DNA from: Aureococcus anophagefferens
Taxonomy: Eukaryota; Sar; Pelagophyceae; Pelagomonadales; Pelagomonadaceae
Assembly: GCF_000186865.1 (NCBI RefSeq)
Contig: NW_008705596.1
Location: 112,738 to 139,567 of the forward strand
Length of the DNA stretch: 26,830 nucleotides
Direction of reading: 5' to 3'
Shown here: positions 9,119 through 17,002 of the stretch, one piece after another
Numbering within the stretch: the first letter of the stretch is position 1
Layout of the letters: each line of letters opens with the position of its first letter
Made by a program: the position numbers and the translations under genes
The notes under the pieces: model-generated
Told to the model about the DNA's origin: nothing
What the model saw: the letters and a program-made list of their open reading frames with translations, nothing else
Database searches by the model: none

Positions 9119-11410
9119 ATGGGTGAAGATCGACGTTGGAGTCAGGTCAATAGTAGTGGTTCGTCGCCGTCACCACGGTCTGGTGCGGCCTCGGTGATCG
9201 TCGATGCTCACATGTACATCTTTGGCGGTTACGGCGGTAGCCAATTCAGGGTTTTCGGATAATGATATTCATCGAACTCGGCTGAAATCAGGTGGGGGGC
9301 GCCTTGACGACTTTCATTGTTTCGATCTTGACAATACGAGGTGGAGCTGCGTAGAACCATCGAGCGGTGCATCCCCCGATACAATTGCTGAAGAAACACG
9401 ATGCCTCGCAGGACTCACACCAGGAATGCGAGAAAATAATGGCCTTATTGAATTCCGAGGAAAATTGTACTTATTTGGTGGTACACAATCTGCGCAGATA
9501 TTATACACAATCTGCAGATATTATTACACAATCAATAATATACCTCATTTTGACTTATAGAAATACATAGGCTACAATGGCCAGCAATGGCTCAACGATC
9601 TTTTCAGCTTTGATTTGTTTACAAAGGAATGGCATAATGTTGATCAGTCCGGTATCACGCAGGGTCTTCGTGTGAATCATATACTGTTGAACTCAGGTCA
9701 ACCACCGGCCTCGCGCTTTGGGTATGTTTCAGTAGTACATAACAACTTCTTTGTGGTGTTTGGGGGCGGCCTGCCTGCGTCACCGATATGCCATCATGAA
9801 AAGCTTACGATACATAGGTTACGATGGTTCGACTTGGCTAAATGACATGCACCAATATGATTTTGAGACTTGGACCTGGTGTGCTGTCCAAGCCACTGGT
9901 GCTTTCTATTGATACAGAAGCAGTGTTCGTGACGTTGACATACAGGCCAGATTCCGTCGATTAGATCTTGTCCCTCTTGGTGCAAAGAGGGTGACTCTGT
10001 GTTTGTTTTTGGAGGCTATGATGGTCCAGCCAGCGCGAATATTATAGCGATGGGCAGTTTATGATGCAGGTGTTCAGCGCATGAACGACCTTTTTGAGTG
10101 CAACCTTGAGACACACACGCGACATACGTGTTGGGCTCACGCCGAGCATAGTACAGGGCCTTATCTCACAGGTGGCGCCAACTAACCTGCGGCGGTGCTG
10201 TCTCTTGCTGAGTTGCTGAGGTGCCGCTTTCTGAATTACTTTGTGTGCACGAGCAGGTTCCGAGCCCGCGCTACTTCCATGCCTGTGCGATCTACGGTGG
10301 GCGCATGGTGACGTTTGGTGACATACTATCCCAAGAGATAAATCTCGAGAAAGGGACCCGCAGGTGGTTACAATGGCGCAGAGCGCCTCAACGACATGCA
10401 CGAATACTCATTTGCGACGTCACTCTGGACAAAGCTAGATGTATCCGAGGGTGACGTGCGCTCGATTAATTGGGTTGTTTATTTGCACAGTGATTGCCAC
10501 CTAGGTTCCATCCGGCCGTTCTTCTCTCATTTCTCAAGTTTACGGGAACTCACTTTTTATCTTCGGCGGTTCGCCTATATTTCCTGTGGTGTCCAAAATA
10601 TATTAAAAAAATAAAGGTGCGACACCACAGGATATAATGGTGCGAATGTCCTCAACGATTTCTACGAATTCCGGTTCGAACCCGTGGTCATTCCACCTCC
10701 AACTCTGGTTCAGAACTTGGAAGTCGGCAGAGCGAGAGAGAGAGGCCGGGCGTAGGTTGATGATATGAGGCGCCTTGTTAATAACAAAGACCTAAGCGAC
10801 ATCAAATTTATCGTTGAAGGCTGCACCATCTTCGCTTCCAAAGTACCAAACCTATGAACATTCGAAGAGAAGAGTCGTATTGTGAAGGTACACCTTGCCG
10901 CCCGCTCTGAGCACTTTTGCGCAATGTTGTACGGTGGAATGCGTGAAAGTACGTGCAAAGAAATAGAGATCAAAGGCGTAAGCTACGAGGTTTTCCTTGC
11001 TATGCTCGAATTTCTTTACACTGACACTGTATCAGACATATCACCGCGATGGCGCTTTGTAGCAAACTATGACTCGCATAACCCACGCAAGTTCTTGCAG
11101 GTCCATCGCGATTCCACTTATGGTCGTTTCTGAGCAATATCTTCTCGGTCGGTTGAAAAGCCTATGCCAGGATCAGATTCGGAAGTCTATTTCAGTAAGA
11201 TCTGTCTCTTATTGCCGCATCAAGAACCATATGCAGGTCGAAAATGTGGTTTCTATTTTCCTTGCGGCAAAACGCCATTCAGCTGAAATCCTTAAGGATA
11301 TCTGTCTCGCTTATATCCTGGAGCATTTGGAGGCTGTAAAGCTCGAGCGTGGATTCCAAGAGCTGAAACAGGAGCCGGATCTTCTCATGGAGATTATCCT
11401 TTCTCAGTAG
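9119..11410 (+). CDS. Kelch-repeat protein with C-terminal BTB-BACK domain, at least 16 exons
   Basis: Start ATG 9119. Exons, each joined in phase: 9119-9236, 9292-9366, 9412-9480, 9571-9651, 9697-9765, 9818-9898, 9946-10023, 10070-10171, 10213-10317, 10364-10440, 10505-10568, 10631-10722, 10756-10842, 10888-11058, 11101-11194, 11237-11410. Introns are 33-90 bp; the one at 9766 is GC-AG. The spliced product, about 512 residues, has six Kelch blades, each with an FGG-Y-(N/D)-G turn and a downstream LND-Φ-(F/Y/H) strand, then a BTB domain (DLSDIKFIV ... VHLAARSEHFCAML) and a BACK-like helix region (VENVVSIFLAAKRH). Proteins of this class are typically substrate adaptors for cullin-3 ubiquitin ligases; substrate and partner are unknown. 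A one-base frame break lies near 11041-11050, between TDTVSDISP and DGALSIAIPLM. A further 36-bp in-frame intron at 10225-10260 is possible. Confidence 0.85.
11043..11050 (+). other. Single-base frame discontinuity inside the BTB domain
   Basis: Upstream coding runs in one frame to TDTVSDISP (about 11046). Downstream coding (DGAL, then after intron 11059-11100 SIAIPLMVVSEQYLL) needs a frame offset by one base. No GT-AG pair fits in the few bases between. The summed exon length leaves one extra base. Confidence 0.6.
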
Positions 11411-11525
11411 CATGCGACTCTGTTATATCATATGGGACCGGTGTCAATTGACAATGCTCCGGGAAATGGTCTGAAACTTAACGCCCCTGAGTATTCCAAG
11501 TGCAGCAAACGCAGCAAAAAAAAAA

Positions 11526-11594
11526 ATCCTAATCCCAGGAGACTAGAACTCCCGGGTTCCCCCGCCGATAATTAACCATTAGAGCCACCTATCA
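11526..11594 (-). repeat. tRNA-like relic, possibly a SINE head
   Basis: On the minus strand TGGCTCTAATGG resembles a tRNA A box. About 38 bases after its start comes a possible T arm: stem GGGAG/CTCCT around a 7-base loop TTCTAGT, where the canonical loop is TTCRANY. An A-tract lies next to it at 11513-11526, on the 3' side of the minus strand. The acceptor and D stems do not pair well, so it is not a functional tRNA gene. A decayed tRNA-derived SINE is the likeliest reading. Confidence 0.3.
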
Positions 11595-11672
11595 CATGAT
11601 GTGGACCGGGAGAGTGAACTGAAGTCAATGGAGGAAAAAAGGTTCTGTCTCACTGGCATCGCATTTCATTGA

Positions 11673-11704
11673 TTTCCGTCCACTTGGCTTTTCGTATCTC
11701 CCAC
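11673..11704 (+). repeat. 32-bp repeat, inverted partner at 16763-16794
   Basis: TTTCCGTCCACTTGGC, one variable base, then TTTCGTATCTCCCAC; the reverse complement at 16763-16794 differs at a single position. It marks a dispersed repeat family present on both sides of the MORN gene. Confidence 0.7.
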
Positions 11705-11824
11705 CACAGACTAGTCTATAGCGCATTAGAAGCAGCCCAAGAGCCAGCCCGGGCCACAGCTCGCGCCGCCGTCGCCGCCCCCCCGGGCCCGGCCAGGTAG
11801 ATGATCAGTTCCGCCTGGCGCTAA

Positions 11825-11871
11825 TGAGGTGGCTGCGCCATCCAAGCGCGGTCCGTCGGCCTTCATTCTGG
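11825..11871 (+). repeat. 47-bp repeat, direct partner at 16594-16653
   Basis: TGAGGTGGCTGCGCCA, CCAAGCGCGG and CCGTCGGCCTTCATTCTGG occur in the same order at both places. The copy at 16594 has an extra 13 bp (AGCGCAAGCGCGG) in the middle, a small tandem duplication. Confidence 0.7.
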
Positions 11872-11920
11872 CATCTTTAATTGAAACTGAGCTCACCCTC
11901 CCCTAAGGTACAGTCCGTAG

Positions 11921-12244
11921 TCACTACGGTCAAGGACAAAAACAACCATAGGGCTAGAGCGCCCCATAGAAGTATTTATTTATTATTTGTGGCCGCCGGC
12001 CGTAGTATGTCATAGAGGTCCTCCGTCGACCGCGCGCGCGCAGGTCGACCACCGGACGGAAATCGTGGCAAAATTGTTGAATTATGCCCCCGCCAAGCCG
12101 GCCTATCAGAATAGCGCGCTAGTCGTATCGATTGAGGGATTTCAAGGGTGTGGGGTCGCCGGTTCGGGTCGGAAGTCGTATTTAAATGTTCAACAAAACG
12201 CTTACTTGAAGGGAAGTATCACCCCAGATTTTGTTGACTACGGT
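11921..12244. mobile_element. Putative 0.3-kb nested insertion
   Basis: The flanks TAAGGTACAGTCCGTAG (11904-11920) and AGGATAAGCACAGTGGG (from 12248) lie next to each other, in inverted orientation, at 16086-16139 with only about ten bases between. The intervening segment begins CACTACGGTCAAGG and ends GTTGACTACGGT; CTACGGT is present as a direct repeat at 11924-11930 and 12238-12244. Read inward, the ends share CCGTAGTCA and ACAAAA, a weak inverted repeat. No coding frame is recognised inside. This is best read as an insertion relative to the other copy, but a deletion there is equally possible. Confidence 0.45.
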
Positions 12245-12616
12245 AGCAGGATAAGCACAGTGGGTGAGAGGGGAAGCTCAGTGTGCTACCTTACGGTAGC
12301 TCAGTCATAAGATAGTAACTGATTATAAAGAAGGGGAACGGGAAGGAGAGCTTTACTAGGGTAGGTACAGTACTAGCATGATGGTAGTAGGATAGTGGTA
12401 GAGTAGCGTACTGTACTACAGTATAGTCATGGAGATATAGAGATAGAGAGAGAGGGACAGACATCAAGGTCCGTCTATATTCTTTGCATGTTAGCAAGCT
12501 ATTTACTACAAAGGACGCACGACCTTCATACAACAGCACCATCCCTGAGGGCAGTCACTCGGTCACCCCCCAGCTTGGCTGTCAGATACACATCCTGCGC
12601 TACGAGAGGCGTGAGG

Positions 12617-14440
12617 ATGAATAACGCAAAGCTTCATCCCGGACTGGCGGACCTTGTGGTAACCCAATACACGGGCGGCCGCGACCAGGCGCGCCGCTTC
12701 GAGGGACGTGGGAATGCGCAGTTCATAGGCGGGCACACATACGTCGGTGATTTTAAGGACGGCATGATGGATGGAGAAGGCGTTTACAAGTGGTCAGATG
12801 GAACGATCTTTACCGGGGGGTTCAGGCGCAACACCATATCGGGTTTTGGCACATATACTTGGCCAGATGGTACAGTATATGTCGGAAATGTTTTCCGTGG
12901 TTTCCGACATGGACAGGGAACACTCAAGGGCATGAATGGTTCCCCTTGCTACGACGGTGAATGGTTCCTAGGTTCCAGGCACGGGCATGGGACGCTCTCT
13001 TATAACCTTGAACAAAGCTCCCGATATGAGGGCAGCTGGGTAAATGACAATAGAGAGGGACGCGGCACGATGTATTATGCAAGTGGTAATATCTATCTGG
13101 GTGAGTGGTCGAAAGGTATCAAGTGTGGTGTTGGTAAGATGATATGGAATGATCGAGGTGAGCGCTACGTCGGCAGCTGGCTGAACGATCGACAGAATGG
13201 CAGGGGAGAGCATGTTTGGATCGAGGCTCAACCGCAGCATCAATGGTTGGGCACCCAGAGACACATGTGCAATCGCTTTTGTGGCCAATGGGAGGCTGGT
13301 GTGCGTCATGGAGTAGGAACCTTTTACTACGCGAACGGGGCGCGGTATAATGGCCAATGGTTTCACGGAATCAAGCAGGGGAATGGTCTCTTTATCTACG
13401 ATGATGGCGCTCTGTATGCGGGTAAGTTCTGGCGCGACCATGTGCAAAAGGATGATACTGAGCGCGAATATCTAGATGCCAATCGCATCCAGCCTAATGT
13501 GCATCTACACATAGGGGACGCACTAGGTGAAAGCTCGACGATTGTGGACCAGAGGAGGCTCCAAAAAAACATTTTGCGGGCCAATTCTGAATTGAAGAAC
13601 ATCTACCAAGCGTATGTCACAAATGACATCGAAAGGGGGGTCTTTGCCATGTCTTTCCGCCAGTTTCGACTTTTTTGTTTTAAAACCAGCATCATCCCGG
13701 TGGTGCTCTCAGTCTCGAAGGTGAATAGCATCCTCTTAGCATTGCGTCGGCAGCATGCCGCCGTAATAAACATGGCGGTTCTTAAGAATTCCAAGCTAGC
13801 AAGTATTCCGAAAAACATTCAGCCTGGATATACTGAAACTATGTGTTCAATGCCATCTTTTGATGCAGCTGAGGCAGGTACAGAAATAGATATGGAGTGT
13901 GAACCTCTACTATATCGTGAATTTGTAGAGGCGGTTGTCCGGATCGCCATTGCAGTCGCTGCTCATCACAATCCAGAGCTGGTACCATCGGCCGCATTCC
14001 AAGATGTCATGGCAAAATACGTCAGACCGATATTGCCGTTGTCCACCGAGATGCCAGAGGCAGCATTGTCATCAAACCATGCAAGCATTTCTTTACAGAG
14101 GGCATTTTTCCTTATGTTCAACTCGGAAACAGGCACTGACGAAGGCCGCGTGCAAAAACTGACGCGCATATATTCGTCATTATGCATCCTGGCGCAAAAA
14201 CCGGCGCCTTCTGACACTGATTCGCTTCTGTTCCTAGCTGAAGGTGAAGTTCTACTATCTGAAATGCAGAGTCTGTTGCCGAGCAAGTGCGAAAGTACCA
14301 TCGGCATACTCGATGCAGCGTTTAGCAACTTGAAAACTGAGCCTACTCCACGGCCAGCACGGCGACTTCCGATATCCACAATGCAGCGCTATCTGCCATT
14401 GCGGGCGTGTCATCTATCTTCTGAGCGGATTTCCAGATGA
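12617..14440 (+). CDS. RSPH10B: MORN-repeat protein, radial spoke head RSPH10B-like
   Basis: An uninterrupted frame opens with ATG 12488. I prefer the internal ATG 12617 (607 aa; MNNAKLHPG), because the first 43 codons look unconserved and lie in repeat-like sequence. Residues about 20-275 hold at least nine MORN repeats (for example YVGDFKDGMMDGEGVYKW, YEGSWVNDNREGRGTMYY, YNGQWFHGIKQGNGLFIY). One is interrupted by an insert (WIEAQPQHQWLGTQ ... NRFCGQWEAG), as in RSPH10B-type radial spoke heads. The C-terminal half is alpha-helical with LLYREFVEAVVRIA, which also fits that family. Members sit in the radial spoke head of motile 9+2 axonemes, so the organism probably makes a flagellum. It is shorter than the animal protein (about 870 aa, from memory). 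The frame after the stop (14425-14560) stays coding-like in another frame, so a missed 3' intron is possible. Confidence 0.85.
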   Translation: MNNAKLHPGLADLVVTQYTGGRDQARRFEGRGNAQFIGGHTYVGDFKDGMMDGEGVYKWSDGTIFTGGFRRNTISGFGTYTWPDGTVYVGNVFRGFRHGQGTLKGMNGSPCYDGEWFLGSRHGHGTLSYNLEQSSRYEGSWVNDNREGRGTMYYASGNIYLGEWSKGIKCGVGKMIWNDRGERYVGSWLNDRQNGRGEHVWIEAQPQHQWLGTQRHMCNRFCGQWEAGVRHGVGTFYYANGARYNGQWFHGIKQGNGLFIYDDGALYAGKFWRDHVQKDDTEREYLDANRIQPNVHLHIGDALGESSTIVDQRRLQKNILRANSELKNIYQAYVTNDIERGVFAMSFRQFRLFCFKTSIIPVVLSVSKVNSILLALRRQHAAVINMAVLKNSKLASIPKNIQPGYTETMCSMPSFDAAEAGTEIDMECEPLLYREFVEAVVRIAIAVAAHHNPELVPSAAFQDVMAKYVRPILPLSTEMPEAALSSNHASISLQRAFFLMFNSETGTDEGRVQKLTRIYSSLCILAQKPAPSDTDSLLFLAEGEVLLSEMQSLLPSKCESTIGILDAAFSNLKTEPTPRPARRLPISTMQRYLPLRACHLSSERISR

Positions 14441-15241
14441 TCATGTATATGTGCCCGATATTATTTGGGAAAGATTTTTGCAGCGGGTGTATTTCTGGAA
14501 TCGACTGAGACTCAGACTAATTTTAGGCCAACACCAAGCCCCGATTACCAGGGAGCCCGCCTCTTGGTAGAGCCAAATCGAGCATGAGGGGGGCGTATAA
14601 TACAACTTGACTTTTGTTTGTCCCACCCCTCAGAAACCGACACGTTTGGTCGCGTGGGACAGGCCCTCGAATTTAACTCGAACATTTTTCTGGACGATTC
14701 ACGGTTTTCGTCCCGCCAGCACTCTGGAATTTCCCACCGCGTGTCGCCATCGGTAAGATTTTGCTTACTTGGACCAGCAACCGCTTCCGACGGCGGGCGC
14801 CGTAAGCTCAGCACGGCCCGTGAATTTAACTCGTCGACCCAGGCGTGTTACAAGCAAACGCGTTTGGGTTAATTTATTGAAGTAGTAATCGAAAAAACCT
14901 CATCGAAATCATCCAAAACGGCATCGTTTCGACGGACAGGATAACGCTGCGGTGATGTGATGCGCCGGCACCGCGCCGCTTTGCACTAAGTGGTGCACGA
15001 AAAGCGCGCGTGCTGCGCCGTGCAGCGACGACGGGGTTCGGGAGCGCAAAAAATTCTGTTAGCGGCATTCTGCGGCGGCGAGACTGTCGATCACTGCGAC
15101 TGCGGGGCGCGCCGACTCGATTTTTGCATTCCCGGGTCCATATACCGTGACAGCTGGCATGGGGCAACTCATCACCTCTCTGCGGTCGCCCTGCGACTGA
15201 ATTAGGTTCGAAACTCCCCCGCGCGCGCGACGACGACGACG

Positions 15242-15278
<37 letters not shown>

Positions 15279-15586
15279 CGACCGACCTACCGACCGACCG
15301 ACCCAGAAAATAAGTGCCAGGAGCTCCCTGGGGACCTAGGGGGGTCGCCCGACGCCTCCCCAAGTACGCCCCCATCGGACCCGGTCGAATTTTACAAACC
15401 CAGACCCCCATGCTCGATTTCACTCGTATTTGAGGGGGGGCGCTCATCAGGCTCGGCATGGCGACCATTCCCACCGGGCTTGTTTTACGGGCGCCGTGTG
15501 GGTGGGCCGACCGGCCCTTCCGAGTCCACTCCCCAGGGTAGGTCGCAGAGGCGGCTATAGGGAGGTAGGGAAGTCGCCAGCTTGGT
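14441..15586. other. Intergenic region, 1.1 kb
   Basis: The first 120 bp may still be coding for the MORN gene in another frame (PDDHVYVPDIIWERF). Beyond that there is a short diverged repeat (GGCCCTCGAATTTAACTCG near 14662 and GGCCCGTGAATTTAACTCG near 14815), a GAC/GGC microsatellite and otherwise GC-rich sequence with no gene I can support. Confidence 0.55.
15221..15304. repeat. Compound microsatellite (CG)n-(GAC)n-(GGC)n-(GACC)n
   Basis: Runs of GCGCGC, then GAC triplets from about 15229, about eleven GGC triplets from about 15243 to 15276, then CGAC/GACC tetramers to 15304. It opens poly-Ala frames on the minus strand that should not be taken as protein. Confidence 0.9.
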
Positions 15587-15744
15587 AATTGCATTTACGG
15601 CAGTACAATATGTTTCCGGTAACGAGTTAGTGAGTTTAGACCTATCATCATCCAGCTAAATAAAACTGCTGGTTGTGGTGGTCCTCTCCCAGCTCGCCGC
15701 TTCCCCGGGGTCCGGGGTGGCGCGGCTTATATTTTTTGGGTCAT
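15587..15744 (+). repeat. Repeat-family leader, copy A
   Basis: It starts with the 20-mer AATTGCATTTACGGCAGTAC, then ATGTTTCCGGTAACGAG, AAATAAAACTGCTGG, CTCCCAGCTCGCCGCTTCC and GGCGCGGCTTATATTTTTT, ending two bases before ATG 15745. Nearly the same sequence precedes the related ORF at 26504, and a more diverged copy sits at 16352-16520. Conservation upstream of an ATG in two copies suggests a promoter, 5' leader or LTR-like end. Confidence 0.75.
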
Positions 15745-16140
15745 ATGGTTTCTACTAACATCCAAGGGTTGGGTTTGAATGATGAGTTGCTGAGGCATTA
15801 TAAGGAGGAGCTGACTGAGATGGCCTTGGGTATTTTGGATGGCAGGCCTTTCGACTCGCCCGTCCATGAGGGCATACTCCTGACTTGTATGTTGGAATTT
15901 CTACCATATGATGACTCTGATAAAGCAGAGTTTTCTCAGGAAAGGTTCCACAGTTACTTGAGCAAACTTAACGACGAGATAATAGAGGAGAGACGCAGAA
16001 CGGAGCCCCCTGAACCCGAGTCACCGAACCAGACGCTGATGCAGATTCAGCAGACTCTGGGTCAGTTGGCTGGCCAAATGACAGATCCCCTCTCACCCAC
16101 TGTGCTTATCCTCAGGCTGCTACTACGGACTGTACCTTAA
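15745..16140 (+). CDS. Repeat-family ORF, copy A (131 aa, function unknown)
   Basis: ATG 15745 lies just after the conserved leader; an open frame upstream lacks an ATG, so I start here. The product begins MVSTNIQGLGLNDELLRH and includes LEFLPYDDSDKAEFS, then an acidic, Pro-rich linker and a helical QTLMQIQQTLGQLAGQM segment. The first 65 residues align with the ORF at 26504 (IQGLGL-DELLRH, LLPYDNSDKSEFS). The last 15 codons derive from another repeat whose counterpart is at 11904-12274, so the natural C-terminus has been replaced. A gag-like or mobile-element protein is possible, but I do not recognise the family. Multi-copy status with a shared 5' region supports mobile origin. Confidence 0.5.
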   Translation: MVSTNIQGLGLNDELLRHYKEELTEMALGILDGRPFDSPVHEGILLTCMLEFLPYDDSDKAEFSQERFHSYLSKLNDEIIEERRRTEPPEPESPNQTLMQIQQTLGQLAGQMTDPLSPTVLILRLLLRTVP

Positions 16141-16232
16141 CGTCAAGTTGATGTACGGGACTTAGATTCTTTACACGTTCTGGGCGCAGCGCCGCACCCA
16201 CGAGGCCGCTGCACAGCCGCGCCACCGACGAC

Positions 16233-16309
16233 CGCGGGAAATTCGACGCTTTCTAGTTTGGACCCCGGGGGGGCGGGTGGGGTCCAAACTAGAAAGCGTC
16301 GATCCCGCG
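16233..16309. repeat. Long hairpin: 23-bp perfect stem extended by 7 bp
   Basis: CGACGCTTTCTAGTTTGG plus ACCCC (16244-16266) is exactly complementary to 16279-16301, with a 12-base G-rich loop. Outside it, CGCGGGA (16233-16239) pairs with TCCCGCG (16303-16309) across a small bulge. The TTTGGACC motif also occurs in the terminal repeats of the element at 2331-3252. It could be a minimal inverted-repeat element or a cruciform or RNA hairpin. Confidence 0.8.
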
Positions 16310-16351
16310 TTCGCTCTCTCCCCTTGTACTTTATTTCTCCACCGTATGCTG

Positions 16352-16520
16352 AATGTTTCCGGTCACCGGTGACGCGTTAGTGAGTTTAGACCACCTCAAG
16401 ACCACCTATCATCATCCAGCCAAATAAAACTGCAGCGGCTGGTTGTCACACGGTGGTGGTCCTCTCCCAGCTCGCCGCTTCCCCGGGGCCCAGGGGCCCA
16501 GGGTGGCGCGGCTTATTTTT
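16352..16520 (+). repeat. Repeat-family leader, copy C (diverged, no ORF)
   Basis: It has the same order of blocks as the copies at 15587 and 26342 (TGTTTCCGGT, GCGTTAGTGAGTTTAGACC, CATCATCCAGC, AAATAAAACTGC, CTCTCCCAGCTCGCCGC, GTGGCGCGGCTTATTTTT) with small insertions such as GACCACCTCAA. No related ATG frame follows. Together with copy A it flanks the 131-aa ORF like a pair of direct repeats. Confidence 0.7.
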
Positions 16521-17002
16521 AGCCCGCCCGCCACCCTCCTTCGGCACAAATGAAGCACCCGCCCTGCCGTCGCTCCCTGCCGCACCCTCCCCCTGAGGTG
16601 GCTGCGCCACCCAAGCGCGGAGCGCAAGCGCGGCCCGTCGGCCTTCATTCTGGTATTACTGATCCAACTGAGCCCAGCCCCCCCTTGGGGGGGGGCTTGG
16701 GGGAGAGTTTACCTCGCAAGTTCACCTTGCTTCCTTTAGCCTCAGGCTAGTTGCGCAGGCTAGTGGGAGATACGAAAGGCCAAGTGGACGGAAACCACCC
16801 TGCGCCCGCCTCCCGTCCATCTCGGGCAATGCGACTGCAGTTTTTTTGCTGGGTAAAGCGCGATTCGCGCTTGCTTCGCCGTTGCAACTAGGCCTGTGGT
16901 TTCCTGATGCCATGATTCGGATGAGGATGTGTACGAAGAGACCTATGGCTTGACCACAACCCCAGCGTGTCCTTAGATCTGGCAAAACATGCCAGCTTTA
17001 AT
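16521..17002. other. Intergenic region with dispersed repeat fragments
   Basis: It contains the partners of the repeats at 11825-11871 (here 16594-16653, direct) and 11673-11704 (here 16763-16794, inverted), plus a C8/G9-type stem (CCCCCCTTGGGGGGG near 16681). The last 200 bp are the 3' flank of the remodeller gene. No gene is supported. Confidence 0.55.

Larger units (their letters stand above)
11411..12487. other. Intergenic region with dispersed repeats and a nested insertion
   Basis: About 1.1 kb without a supported gene. It holds an A-tract with a tRNA-like relic (11526-11594), fragments shared with 16594-16794, an inserted segment with counterparts of its flanks at 16086-16139, and an AG/GTA-rich stretch (12330-12460, for example AGATATAGAGATAGAGAGAG) just upstream of the MORN gene. 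Confidence 0.6.

Noticed and set aside
15202..15594. 130-codon minus-strand frame with poly-Ala and poly-Val
   Set aside because: It is a translation of the GAC/GGC microsatellite.
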